Below are positions 40,979-51,390 of a stretch of 64,000 nucleotides of DNA, piece by piece. The DNA comes from Trichomonas vaginalis G3 (taxonomy: Eukaryota > Parabasalia > Trichomonadida > Trichomonadidae). The position numbers and the translations under genes were made by a program. The notes under the pieces are model-generated. The model was not told the DNA's origin, ran no database searches, and worked only from the letters and a program-made list of their open reading frames with translations. Location: the NCBI RefSeq assembly GCF_026262505.1, contig NC_067207.1:32022082-32086081 (forward strand), given 5' to 3'. Each line of letters starts with the position of its first letter. The stretch's first letter is position 1.

Positions 40979-41079
40979 AAGATTCACTACCATAATGAAA
41001 AATAAAAAAATTTTTTAAAAAATAAACTTTAAAAATTATGTCTTACATTTTTGAATAATTTATTTTTATTTTGTATGAA

Positions 41080-41667
41080 ATGAGCGTCAAAACTAACAAC
41101 GTTAAAAAATTAGGATTCACAAACGAGGAAATAAAGGATATATTAGATGAGATGTGTTATGAAGTTAGTAAATATTATTTAAGAAATTGTCAAAAATTTG
41201 CCGAGTTATTAAATGATTTAGATTATGATGGAAAAATGAATAAAGATGATGTTATAAATTTCTTATATCCCACATCTGAAGAAGAAAAACCTAAAGAACC
41301 TGATGTTTTCCCTGAATATTATGAAGAACGGATTAAAGATGATGATGATGAATACGATGAAATTGAAATTGAAAAACTGGAAAAAATAAGAGATGAAATA
41401 GATGAAAAAATTAAGGAATTAAGAGAAGTTGAAAAATATAATGAAAATGAAGTAGAGGGTTTAATGAATATCCCAGCTTCAGAATCAGCAGTTCAGAAAT
41501 CTCATGAAGAAAGATATAAAAATTATGTCTCAGAATCAACACAAAATTTATTGGATGGCGAAATAGATGAAACACTTTCAGAAGAAGGTACTAAATTTAT
41601 ACGTAAACATAAGTTACAATTTATGATAATGAAGAATACCCTTGTATCCTACTTTCACCACCTTTAG
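41080..41667 (+). CDS. Hypothetical acidic Maverick protein
   Basis: From the first ATG (MSVKTNNVKKLGFTNEEIK) 195 residues. The N-terminal 70 are globular in look (EEIKDILDEMCYEVSKYYLRN); the rest is highly acidic with a DDDDEYDEIEIEKLEKI coil. No family recognised. The following stretch to 42184 on the same strand (with VERSIPFVIKNIKDMKTYKHYIYSFI) may belong to it; the gene looks broken (about one break). Confidence 0.45.
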   Translation: MSVKTNNVKKLGFTNEEIKDILDEMCYEVSKYYLRNCQKFAELLNDLDYDGKMNKDDVINFLYPTSEEEKPKEPDVFPEYYEERIKDDDDEYDEIEIEKLEKIRDEIDEKIKELREVEKYNENEVEGLMNIPASESAVQKSHEERYKNYVSESTQNLLDGEIDETLSEEGTKFIRKHKLQFMIMKNTLVSYFHHL

Positions 41668-41833
41668 ATTCTGAGAAATTCAAAAAAGCTCTTAAAAACG
41701 TGACATATGCAACTAATACGATTAAGAAAGAAGATCATGATATTTACACAAATTATTATTTAAATAAATGCACAGTGTGATAAAGTTTTTGATTATTAGA
41801 TAAAATATCAAAAGAAACCCATAAAATTTGTGA

Positions 41834-42184
41834 TTGTGTTTCATTATTGAAGATACCAATAATGTTTCATATGAAAGAACAGCACCGAAGGAAGACGAAG
41901 TGGAAAGGTCTATACCATTCGTTATTAAGAATATAAAAGATATGAAAACGTATAAGCATTATATTTATTCATTTATTTCAGAAAAAATGGAAGCAACCCA
42001 TAAAACATCTTCTCATTTTATAGCTATTCATACATTCCTTTTCAAAGTTGTGAAATTAAATAAGACAGGAATTAGATTTAATGTATCAGGGTACGCATTC
42101 TTGAGTAAATTAAAATGTATTCGTCACGTCGCAGATGATAAAAATTTATGTTTCTTAATTCATTTTATGGGCTTTAAAAAATAA
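41834..42184 (+). CDS. Unassigned coding stretch
   Basis: About 116 codons on the plus strand with good coding character, (MEATHKTSSHFIAIHTFLFKVV in the middle and IHFMGFKK at the end), but without an ATG at its beginning. Probably part of a broken gene with the previous stretch. Confidence 0.35.
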   Translation: MCFIIEDTNNVSYERTAPKEDEVERSIPFVIKNIKDMKTYKHYIYSFISEKMEATHKTSSHFIAIHTFLFKVVKLNKTGIRFNVSGYAFLSKLKCIRHVADDKNLCFLIHFMGFKK

Positions 42185-42225
42185 ACTTTATTTTTATTTA
42201 TTTTTTAATTTTTATTCTTACATAA

Positions 42226-42405
42226 ATGAACAAAAACGGAACCGCTAAAATGAATGATAATCAAATTAGAGCAGAAGGTAGAAGGTTATTTAAACGCTTC
42301 TATAACATTCCTGATGGTGTTAATCCTAAAACTCGTAGAAGTTATTTAAATGAAGCAATAGATTCATATGAAGGTTTGACATTTCATCAGAAAGTGAGAG
42401 ATTAG
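42226..42405 (+). CDS. Small frame before the polymerase (59 aa)
   Basis: MNKNGTAKMNDNQIRAEGR to the stop at 42405. It is preceded by the element leader TTTTATTCTTACATAAATG, which makes it likely to be a true gene start, probably the beginning of the polymerase gene region that follows. The element is broken hereabouts. Confidence 0.45.
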   Translation: MNKNGTAKMNDNQIRAEGRRLFKRFYNIPDGVNPKTRRSYLNEAIDSYEGLTFHQKVRD

Positions 42406-42410
42406 CGAGA

Positions 42411-45400
42411 ATGTTAAATGTTAATATTGATTTCTATTATTGTGATCCTCAACCAGAAGACGTGGACATAAATAAGGTAGACTTTCCATTAGTGGAATCA
42501 ATAATGATAGATCCAGAATTTGAAACAGTAAATATTTTATTAACACAGAGTCCATGTGGAAAACTTCACGCTGACAGAATAACAGACGTTGAAGCACTCA
42601 CCGGCTATAGAGTTTGTCCATATTGTAAAGAAGAAGTTTATTCTATCCGTGATGATCCAGAAAGGAAAAACCAAAGAAGATTTTTAAAGCATTGTGAGAA
42701 ATGTAAAGAAAATAATGGAAGATTAATTCAAGACGTTCAGTTGCAAAAGACACAGCAACCATATGCACCACATATTACGAAACAGAAGATATATCAGTGG
42801 TTATTAGCTCACAATTTGCAGGAATATTATCAACCGACAAGATATTATATTACTTTTGACTTCGAAACATTAGAGACTAAAGAAGAATTACAACTTTCTG
42901 AGTGTGCAACTTTGAACGCTTACTTAAAACCATTCATGTATCATCAACGGTTAAATTAAATGATAAAACATATACGAGGAATTTTTGCTTAACTTCGAGT
43001 GATTCTTTTATTTCTGATTGGATTGAGTTTTTATTTTCAACCTTTCATTAGTTGCTAAATCAAATATTGAACAATATGAAGAATTAATGAAGTCGCAAAC
43101 GGACTCTTTGAGTCCTGAAGGTCTTTCAGACCAAACGGCGGGGACTTTGTCTCATACATTAAATGAAAAACAGAAGGAAGCATTTAAAGAACTTCTAGAT
43201 GAGGAATTCAATAAAGTGAATATCATAGGTTTTAATTCGGGAAAGTTTGATTTAAATTTAATTCTTCGTGATTTAAACACTGCAAAATGGAAAATAAAAT
43301 CAATGCTGGGTTCATCTTCACAATTTAAGCAAATCATTGTAAAGAAAACAAACACTCCATATGAATTGAGATTTATTGACATCAGAAATTATATAGCGGG
43401 TGGGACATTAGACCAATTCACTCAAGATTTCGGAAACAATAAATCACGTGTTAAATCCTTTTTCCCTTATCAATTTATCACATGGGAGAATTATGAAGAA
43501 GAATTATATAAAGAGGAACCATTCACTCAAGATTCATTTTATTCAGCATTAACCCAAGAAACTATATCAGATAGTGATTATCAAATATATCTCAATGATG
43601 CTAAAAATTTTAAGAATAGATTAGAATATTTTATTCATTATTGCAATAAAGATGTTGAAATTATGATTGACCCAATTGATAAAATTATTGAAGAAACATT
43701 TGTTTATAAAATTGACATGCTTCATAATCTTTTTTATCATCGAATGCTTCAATGATTCGTTACGCTTTAGCATATAAAGACTTTAATCCTAATGAAAAAT
43801 ATCCTGAGGAAGAGATAGAATCAAGTTTTGAATTAACGAAAAAGTATTGAAATATAAAATTGAATCATATAAGAAACAAGATGAAAAAGCAGAAAGGGAT
43901 ACTAAAAATAATGTTTCAATGGATGATTTTCAATACTATCACGATTTAATCCTTTCATCTAAATGCAAAATGTGTGGTAAAGCGTTTACATATGCAAATA
44001 AACCAACATTGGATAGAATCGATAATGAAAAACCACATACCAAAGAAAATTGTCAGTTAATGTGTTGTTATTGCAATGTCCTAAAATCAAATAAAGATGA
44101 AGATGTTCAACGTTTAAGAATCAATTTAAGAAATTATGCATTAAAAAATAATTTACCAATGACTTTAGATTCGGTTGAAGCTTATCACATTCTCCGTAAT
44201 GGAATTACTGGTGGTTTATCAAATGTTCAACATCGTGTTAATCTTAAAGGAATCACGCACATTAATAAACTTTCATATAATCCAGAAACTAAAACTGTAT
44301 CAAATGAGGACACCACCAACATTATGACTCATTTCGTTGGAGTTGACTTTAATTCATTATATCCTTCATCATTTTCATCTAATCCTCATGATTTCATTCA
44401 ATATACTGACCATAAAATGTATATGCCGGGAAGATTGAATGGTGTTATCATTTGTGATACAGCAACAAAGAAAGCAAAAGCATTGGGAATAATTAAGAAG
44501 AAAAATACTTTATTCGTGGCTGAAGTAAAAGGTCACATTGATGAAAAATACATTAATGATTACATAAACTTTTTACCGATAATAAGAAACTTAGATATTA
44601 TCACAGATGAAAAAACAATTGGCAGTTTTATGTATAATTACATGAAATCAAACAATCTACCAGTTGACCAGAAACAGAGAAAATTAACTCAGTTAGCATC
44701 AACACACAACCAATATCAACCATTTTCTTCTTATTATCTTTGGTATCTAATAGACAGGTTTCATTTTATCATCGATGATATTCAATCAATTTTAACATTT
44801 ACTAAAAACACTTGCTTTAATGAATTTGCGAACAAATTTATGAACGAAAGACAAAAGGCTGAATTAGAAGGAAATAAAGGAAAAAGTTTATTTTGCAAAA
44901 TTTCACTTAATGGATCATATGGTTACGATGCAATGAATACACAAAATTACGCAAAGACTAAAATAATGAATGCACAGAAGGCACGCGTTGCATGTATGTC
45001 AAATAAGTTTAAAAACATAAGAGAAATAGGTGAAGATACATATCAAGTGATGCTTAAAGATAGATTTTATAGATGTGATACATGTTTACAAGAGGCATTC
45101 TTCACTTTAGATAATGCTAAATACTGGTATTTGGTTTTCATTTATGATTTTATGTATAAATGCATGGATGTTAATCGTTTTCATTTCATTGAAGGTGATA
45201 CCGATTCATCTTATTGGGCAATCGCTGGCGACCCAAATCTTCCTAACACTCAAGCATTTCAGGTGATTGTTACCGATAAACAATTTTATGATAAAAACAT
45301 TTTCAAATTCGCACCATTTGATTTCTTCTGTTTTGATGAGAAATTTAAACCTAAATTAAAGAATAAAGCTGAAGAAAAAGCACATGAGAAAAAATTATTG

Positions 45401-45724
45401 GGTTTAGCAATTGAGAAACAAGGTGATAACATGGTTGCTTTATGTCCTAAGTGTTATACATCATTCAACGGTTCAATTGATGGAAGTGATTTTAAAAAGA
45501 TTGCACAAAAAATGAAGGGTGTTAGTTTAAGACAAAATAAGCAATTAACACCTAAAAAATATTTGGATATAATAAATGATAAAGTGATATTTGATGGTCA
45601 GAATATTAATTTACAACTTAAAAATGGGTCAATGACTCGCTTAACAATCGGTAAGACTGCATTAACAGGAGCACACACTAAGGCTGTATGTTGTGAAAAT
45701 GGATGTTGTATGCCATTTATTTAA
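42411..45724 (+). CDS. polB: Protein-primed-type PolB with HNH-like domain (broken)
   Basis: Gene region of the element polymerase. In order: a Cys/His cluster (CPYCKEEV...HCEKC); exonuclease motifs YITFDFETLE (Exo I), IIGFNSGKFDLNLIL (Exo II) and YCNKDVEIM (Exo III); an HNH-like zinc domain (about 43955-44110; CKMCG, LDRIDN, HTKENCQLMCCYCN); then palm motifs FVGVDFNSLYPSSF (A), CKISLNGSYGYDA (B) and IEGDTDSSYWA (C). The last 625 codons (43847-45724) are uninterrupted. This is the enzyme that copies the element from a protein primer. Finding an HNH-type domain between the exonuclease and polymerase parts is unusual. The gene looks broken (about two breaks). Confidence 0.88.
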
Positions 45725-45849
45725 TACAATTTAAAATTTTATTTTTAATGAAATGCCACAGAAGAGACAAAAGGAACCGTTAATGATGGTTTTGATACTA
45801 TGATTCAAAGAGGTGGGCACCCTTAAACATTTATTTTATTTTTATATAA

Positions 45850-47001
45850 ATGGATAACACAGATTTAAAAATTTTAATTGATGATTTAGTACTTAATCAA
45901 AATTTTCTTAGTTATTATGAATTAAAATCATATCTCCAAAAACATAATAAAAATATAACGGGTGATGATATGGATTATTATTATCCATATTATAAAAATG
46001 AAATTTTGAAATATCATGATAAAATAATTTCTAAAATTAAAGACAAAATTAAAAATAATGAATATACAAAGGAAAAAACTAAATCACAACTTAAACAATT
46101 GAAAGATTTCAAAAATAAAGTATTAACAGAAGAAGATATTGATGAATTATATAATTTATATAATCCTGAGCCACAAAAACCAAAGGTGCAAAACGCCCTA
46201 ACCCTTCAGACCATAAATGAAGCACAAGCTTTAATTTATGATTCATTAGTTAAACTATATTCAGCCCGACTTTTAAATGAAGATCAACTTTTGGAATTCA
46301 TCCTTCAACATAAACTCGAAGCGGGAAAGTATATCAAACCTTTATATACAGCATATTTAAAACAAATGAATAGAATACATCCAGAATTAATGAAGGAAGG
46401 AATGAAATCCAAAATCAAAGCAGATAAAATTAAACCACTTGCAACAACAGTACCTCCAACGACAGTACCTCCAACGACAGTACCGCCTCCTCCTTCAGTT
46501 AATCCTTCATCATTCACTTTATTATATCCATTTCAAACATTAAAGAAGCAAAAAGATTTTAAAAAGGATTTCAAAATATTAAATAAACCAATTGACCCAA
46601 AAATTCAACCATTAAAGGAAAAATTTAGTCGCCCTTCATTTGCACCATATCCATATTCATACGAAATCGATCATCTGGAATATTCAAAAGGAAACGTTAC
46701 TTATTTATTTGCCATTAACATTAACACTAGATATTTATATTGCATTCCGGTGAAAGGGAAAACAGAACAGGAAACAAGAAGAGCTATACAATACTTACTA
46801 GATCATGAAAGAGTAGATAATATCAGGGGTGATGGTGATAAAGGATTTCAGGCAGCTATGGCTCATTATTTCCCACAAATTAATTTTTTCTTTTCATCCT
46901 CTCCATATACGTTTCATAATAAAATAGTTGATTCGGTAATGAGAACTCTTAGAGATGCGTTAGGGGTTAACGGTCAGATATACTGGGATGGAAAATCATG
47001 A
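45850..47001 (+). CDS. Retroviral-type integrase
   Basis: A 383-residue frame. The N-terminal 200 residues are helical and charged; a threonine/proline linker with three TVPPT units (about 198-212) precedes the rve core: SYEIDHLEYSKG (first Asp), NIRGDGDKGF (second Asp), and FHNKIVDSVMRTLRDAL (third segment). Inserts the element through a 6-bp staggered cut, which agrees with the TCAAGT duplication. The C-terminal SH3-like part is at 47060-47371, and the gene appears broken (about one break). Leader TTTATTTTTATATAAATG. Confidence 0.82.
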   Translation: MDNTDLKILIDDLVLNQNFLSYYELKSYLQKHNKNITGDDMDYYYPYYKNEILKYHDKIISKIKDKIKNNEYTKEKTKSQLKQLKDFKNKVLTEEDIDELYNLYNPEPQKPKVQNALTLQTINEAQALIYDSLVKLYSARLLNEDQLLEFILQHKLEAGKYIKPLYTAYLKQMNRIHPELMKEGMKSKIKADKIKPLATTVPPTTVPPTTVPPPPSVNPSSFTLLYPFQTLKKQKDFKKDFKILNKPIDPKIQPLKEKFSRPSFAPYPYSYEIDHLEYSKGNVTYLFAININTRYLYCIPVKGKTEQETRRAIQYLLDHERVDNIRGDGDKGFQAAMAHYFPQINFFFSSSPYTFHNKIVDSVMRTLRDALGVNGQIYWDGKS

Positions 47002-47059
47002 CTCCATCATACACAGTTAGTATATATATTACAATAATACATGGCATAGAACAATAAAC

Positions 47060-47371
47060 ATGAAACCAGTGGAAATGAAAAATGATATTTCAAAGAATGG
47101 GAATATATTAGAAAGCAAATGGAAAAGGTTGAATGATGTTAAACATGAACAAATTAATTCGGGGCTCATGAATTTTAAACAAGGGGATAAAGTTTTGATT
47201 CATCTCGATTATGGAAAAACTGATAAATCAATGACAAAAAGAAGACGAAGATTTGACACAATAGCTGAATTTGTTAGATATATTAACGGTAATGTATTAG
47301 TTGAAGTTGACAATAAATTAATAGAAATTCCGATTTATTTTATTACTCCATTATATTTAAATAATATTTAA
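47060..47371 (+). CDS. Integrase C-terminal SH3/chromo-like part
   Basis: 103 residues; FKQGDKVLIHLDYGKTDKSM, a basic run KRRRRFD and strand-rich end (GNVLVEVDNKLIEIPIYFI), the usual C-terminal domain of Maverick integrases. Equivalent to 5821-6156 in element A. Confidence 0.6.
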   Translation: MKPVEMKNDISKNGNILESKWKRLNDVKHEQINSGLMNFKQGDKVLIHLDYGKTDKSMTKRRRRFDTIAEFVRYINGNVLVEVDNKLIEIPIYFITPLYLNNI

Positions 47372-47389
47372 TTTTTTTATTCGTAAGAA

Positions 47390-47709
47390 ATGAGTGACAA
47401 CAAAGCAGTCAAGAGTCCTGATTTAATTAAGATTCAGAGTCCAGACGATGAATATAAAAAGAAACTAAACAGAATTAATCAAAAATATGCTATTACAAAA
47501 AGAAGCCGCAATGCGGTGGGGCTGATGCCCATAAAACTAATGGAACTGAAAACGATGAAGAGAGGAAAGAAATAATCGAAAAATTAGAAACTTACCGTTC
47601 AATCCTTAAACTGAGTGAAGCAAAAATAAAAGAATTTAATAGAATAAATAAATTGATTGGAAGAGATGAATTTAATAAAGATGAATTTTTAAACTCTATC
47701 CAAATTTAA
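47390..47709 (+). CDS. Small charged protein (broken)
   Basis: A start with the element leader (TTTTTTATTCGTAAGAAATG) and MSDNKAVKSPDLIKIQSPDDE; Lys/Glu-rich throughout, coil-like. No family. It looks broken (about one break). Confidence 0.4.
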
Positions 47710-47734
47710 TTTTTATTTTTCTTTGACAACGTCT

Positions 47735-48083
47735 CGAATAACTGAAGGTGTTACCATGTTACCATGTGCTACCAGGTTAATTAACTTCTCTGAAAAAATG
47801 AGACAACATGACATTTAGACAACACAACAGGAGGAAGGCACTTATGAATTATTTTTGAATAACTGAAGGTGCTACCATATTACCATGTGCTACCAGGTTA
47901 ATTAACTTCTCTGAAAAAATGAGACAACATGACATTTAGACAACACAACAGGAGGAAGGCACTTATGAATTATTTTTGAATAACTGAAGGTGTTACCATG
48001 TTACCATGTGCTACCAGGTTAATTAACTTCTCTGAAAAAATGAGACAACATGACATTTAGACAACACAACAGGAGGAAGGCAA
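47735..48083 (+). repeat. Three tandem copies of a 120-bp unit
   Basis: The unit (TGAATAACTGAAGGTGTTACC ... CAACACAACAGGAGGAAGG) occurs at about 47735, 47856 and 47976, nearly identical. One further copy lies inverted at 50499-50592, so the set brackets the primase-helicase genes. Confidence 0.92.
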
Positions 48084-48103
48084 AAATAAATTCAAATCAT
48101 ACT

Positions 48104-48421
48104 TTATAAAGCTTCATTTACAGGTATTTCATCGTCAGTAAATGAATCATCATTATCATTTGGTTCAACCTGTTTATATAATCCTTTCATTTCTTCTTTC
48201 AAAACATAACACCATGTTTGTTTATCGTCTATTCTTCTATGTTTCCTATCACATTTATCCTTAATGCTCATTTGAAAATTCTTGTCTTTCATGTCTGATG
48301 GTTTGCAGAATAGAGCATTTTTACACGTCATACCTGCACACAATTCATCATAATGTGTATTTATCCATACATCTAAAGGATTTGTTGATAATTCAATTAA
48401 ATCTTGTTTGGCTTCAGTCAT
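48104..48421 (-). CDS. Putative end of helicase or small Cys-rich protein
   Basis: 105 residues from an ATG at 48421. It has DELCAGMTCKNALFCKPSDM and KHRRIDDKQTWCYVLKEEMK, which looks like the C-terminal DNA-contact domain seen after D5-type helicases, followed by an acidic tail. It may be a part of the helicase gene upstream. Confidence 0.4.
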   Translation of the reverse strand: MTEAKQDLIELSTNPLDVWINTHYDELCAGMTCKNALFCKPSDMKDKNFQMSIKDKCDRKHRRIDDKQTWCYVLKEEMKGLYKQVEPNDNDDSFTDDEIPVNEAL

Positions 48422-48436
48422 CGTATGATTCGTACA

Positions 48437-48772
48437 TTAAATGCATGAAAGGTCATATTGCATAAAATATGTTAGTAAATTATCATAAAATTCCTTTGTG
48501 CATGAATCCATTAAATTCTTGAAGTAATCAAATTGACCTTTGAATTTACCATTTACTCTTAACACAACGTATCTTCTGTCTCCAACTTCAATTTTGACAG
48601 GGTAAACGTTATTAGTTACCAAAATGAAATTGGCAACATTCTGAGCAGTTCTTCTGGGTTGATTCTTTTCATTAATTCTAATCTCATTATCCGTTATAAT
48701 TGATTTCAAAGCGTTGAAGTTTGCGAGTCTGTCTTCACCTACATTCTTGAGTTCATTAAGTACAAGAAACAT
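48437..48772 (-). CDS. SF3 (D5-like) helicase, C-terminal part
   Basis: About 111 residues matching the core of virus-type superfamily 3 helicases after Walker B: MFLVLNELKNVG, then INEKNQPRRTAQNVANFILVTN (motif C with the sensor Asn, VTNN) and VGDRRYVVLRVNG (arginine finger region). It unwinds DNA for replication. The stretch between it and the primase (48780-49690) has minus-strand coding character, without a long frame, so the helicase gene is badly broken in this copy. Confidence 0.72.
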   Translation of the reverse strand: MFLVLNELKNVGEDRLANFNALKSIITDNEIRINEKNQPRRTAQNVANFILVTNNVYPVKIEVGDRRYVVLRVNGKFKGQFDYFKNLMDSCTKEFYDNLLTYFMQYDLSCI

Positions 48773-49696
48773 TTTATTCTCAACTACTGAATTGAAATTA
48801 CCCGTTAGCTCACCTATTTCAGTAATGTTTTTTACATGAATAACCAGCGAGAAGTTCAGAAATAATGTCTGTAAATCTGTTTTTAACCTGTTCCCTGAGT
48901 CCTTTCAAAATAATTGCTGTTTCATTCTTGATTCCAGGATGTTGAATCATATGATGCAATCCAGCCGAGCGAAGTAATTATATACACTTCATCATTATTA
49001 TCACATATGGCTTCTTTTAATAAAATCCATAAACATCTCAATTTTTGAGTAATCAGGCTTTTTCGAGAACGTTGTATTTATAACCTTGAAACGTTGAGAA
49101 AACATCTGGGGAATCAGATTTGAAGCAAACAACACCTTAACGGTTAATGAAGACAATTGAATTAGTCGTACGTCCCATGCTGTTATGGTTTTTACCTTCT
49201 TCTTTAAATAATTTAATCATTTTAAGTGACTCTTCATGTTTGATTGAAGAACGAATGATATTTGATTCATTTTTCATGAATATTATAGTCCTTTTGAATG
49301 AAATATTTGTTTCCACAATCTACAAAAACGATTACACGTGATAAATCCTCAATTTACTTCAGAACTGTTTTTATACTGATGATTTTCAGCCCTGCGTCTA
49401 ATATCTGTTATCAAAAACGAGTCATCAAGTTTGATATCAAATGTTATTTTTGGCTTACGTAATAAAGGTAAAACGTATTCATCATAATATTCCTTTTGTA
49501 TTAGTTTAGAATCTTCACTAAACAAATGGAGAAGTCATTAAATGTGCATATCTACTACGTGCTTTTTTCAAAATTACTTTTTGCATTTTCAGTTAAAATT
49601 GCAGAAGTTAATAAACGTATCGTAGGCTTCATTAATTAAATGATTAGGTAACAAATTAATTGCTTGAAAACAGTGTGAATAATGTAACTTCTTTTT

Positions 49697-50425
49697 CTAA
49701 TTCATGTTTCCACCGTCATTATGTACTTCAAAATCACTGATGCCATCAACTATGCTCTGGGCAAGTTTATCGTCAATGTTTACATCTTTGTTTTCATTCA
49801 TTATACTCTTTATTTCTTCGTTCTTCTGTTCAATTCTTACCTTAATATTCAAATCATTTAATATATCATTCACTGTTCTAGTTAATGTTGAATCATAACT
49901 TCCACGAATGAATGAGTATGTATTGATTGGTTCTGTTGCATTCCTGCGAACTCTTGAATCAGCCATAACTACTAAAGAACGCTTTGATTCATCCATTGAA
50001 GTCATTATGTCGATATCATAATCATTGCAGGAATAACATTTAATCATTCTGTTCGAAACTGAATAGAAGAAATTAGTGTTGCAATAAATGTGAAGACCTC
50101 CTGAAGCGGTTTTAACGATAACATCTTTATCCGAAAGTTTTGATAGAATGTCTTTTCTAACTGTTTCTTTAAGTTCATCATTGTACGATTTATTGATATC
50201 AACATCTATAATAGTTAAATTTGGAATTTTATTTACTAATAAAGCCACACCAGTTTTCCTTCCTCTTCCTCCATCATGTTTGAGGTAGTTATGTAAATCA
50301 ATCTTGTTTTCACCGATTCTTTCGTTGAGGGTTTTAGTTTCTGCCACAACTAATTCCTCAGCTAATGAATCAATAACTTTTTCATCAGAAACGATATAGT
50401 TGTTGTTGTTGTTTGTTGCTGTCAT
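49697..50425 (-). CDS. AEP prim-pol primase domain
   Basis: A 242-residue protein with archaeo-eukaryotic primase marks: NLTIIDVDIN (metal-binding DxD), VIVKTASGGLHIYCN (the sGGxHxY motif) and a late RSLVVMADSRV strand; a short Cys motif (MIKCYSCNDYDID) lies between. In viruses such a domain is joined to an SF3 helicase, and that helicase lies downstream on the same strand here. Start ATG after an asparagine-rich opening (MTATNNNNNY). Leader TTATTTTTATTTTTTTATTCC. Confidence 0.72.
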   Translation of the reverse strand: MTATNNNNNYIVSDEKVIDSLAEELVVAETKTLNERIGENKIDLHNYLKHDGGRGRKTGVALLVNKIPNLTIIDVDINKSYNDELKETVRKDILSKLSDKDVIVKTASGGLHIYCNTNFFYSVSNRMIKCYSCNDYDIDIMTSMDESKRSLVVMADSRVRRNATEPINTYSFIRGSYDSTLTRTVNDILNDLNIKVRIEQKNEEIKSIMNENKDVNIDDKLAQSIVDGISDFEVHNDGGNMN

Positions 50426-50498
50426 TTATATAGGAATAAAAAAATAAAAATAATTTTAAAACTAACTTTATTTTTGGACTGCATCAAATTTCCAGGAC

Positions 50499-50592
50499 TG
50501 TTGTCTAAATGTCATGTTGTCTCATTTTTTCAGAGAAGTTAAATAACCTGGTAGCACATGGTAACATGGTAACACCATCAGTTCTTCAAAAA
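50499..50592 (-). repeat. Inverted copy of the 120-bp unit
   Basis: TGTTGTCTAAATGTCATGTTG ... GGTAACACCATCAGTTCTTCA, the reverse of the units at 47735-48083. The primase-helicase block lies between. Confidence 0.9.
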
Positions 50593-50675
50593 TAATTAAT
50601 TATTGAATAACCTGAAAACATTAACGATAAAATATATTTTTGGTCGTTTATGACAAAAATAAATGGTTCATTTAC

Positions 50676-51298
50676 TCACAATATTTTTTTTACAAAACGA
50701 CCCCAAACTTTTAACTTCTTTTCTGCAGTTTCTAATGCTATCTTAGCGAGTTCATATTCTCTAAATTCTCTCTTTAAATCTTCTTGTTCCCATTGGTCTA
50801 GTTCGTATGGAGAATCTCTATAACCATAATATATCTCACGTTCATGTTCTAATTGTTTTTCGCACATTTTTCTAACTTCTTCTTCAAACAAATGTTTAGC
50901 ATTCTCTACTGTATCTTCGAGTTCTTCTTCATCTAATTTCTCATGAACTTTCTTGTCTATGGAGTCCATAATTTTTCCAACTGCTATGCAATATTTTGGA
51001 GAAGCCCACATTGCTATATAGTTTATAAGTCCTGGGTCTACATACGTTCCTCTAACCTGTTTGATTTCATCAGGAATTCCTGCATGAATTTTGTATAAAA
51101 AGCAACAGTCTGAATTCCGGCGGTTGCTATATTCTTCACAAAATGCCTTATAATACTCTTCCCAGGACTTATTTTCCAACAACTTTCTAAAGTCTTTCCT
51201 AAACTGCTGACACATATTTGTTGCATTAATGTAACCATCCTTGTCTCTACGTAAGACTTCAATACCGTTATAAGTGCCTTTTGTGAATGTTTCGCCAT
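50676..51298 (-). CDS. KilA-N domain protein
   Basis: A KilA-N (APSES-related) DNA-binding domain followed by a coiled tail. The frame reads GTYNGIEVLRRDKDGYINAT (strand plus INAT loop), then NMCQQFRKDFRKLLENKSW, and GTYVDPGLINYIAMWASPKY, the family signature. The tail (residues 100-179 of the main frame) is Glu/Lys-rich. In DNA viruses and phages KilA-N proteins bind DNA and often act as regulators. The ATG at 51215 lies inside the domain and the open frame extends at least 30 codons further up, so the real start is not clear. Confidence 0.72.
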
Positions 51299-51342
51299 TA
51301 GATTTGTTCGTGAATTTCCTTAAGATAGAAAAAATAATTTTA

Positions 51343-51390
51343 TGTTAGCATGTTAGATCTAACACGTTTTCTAACCAACTTTTCTAACAT
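51343..51390 (+). repeat. Structured inverted motif, copy 1 (element B)
   Basis: AAAAATAATTTTAT-GTTAGC-AT-GTTAG-ATCTAAC-ACGTTTT-CTAAC-CAACTTTT-CTAACAT. Same plan as the motif at 9964-10010 with other words. A second copy lies inverted at 52443-52489, so the two bracket about 1.05 kb. Confidence 0.8.

Noticed and set aside
49147-49341. 64-codon plus-strand frame in the primase-helicase block
   Set aside because: Coding character there is on the minus strand; this is an antisense frame.
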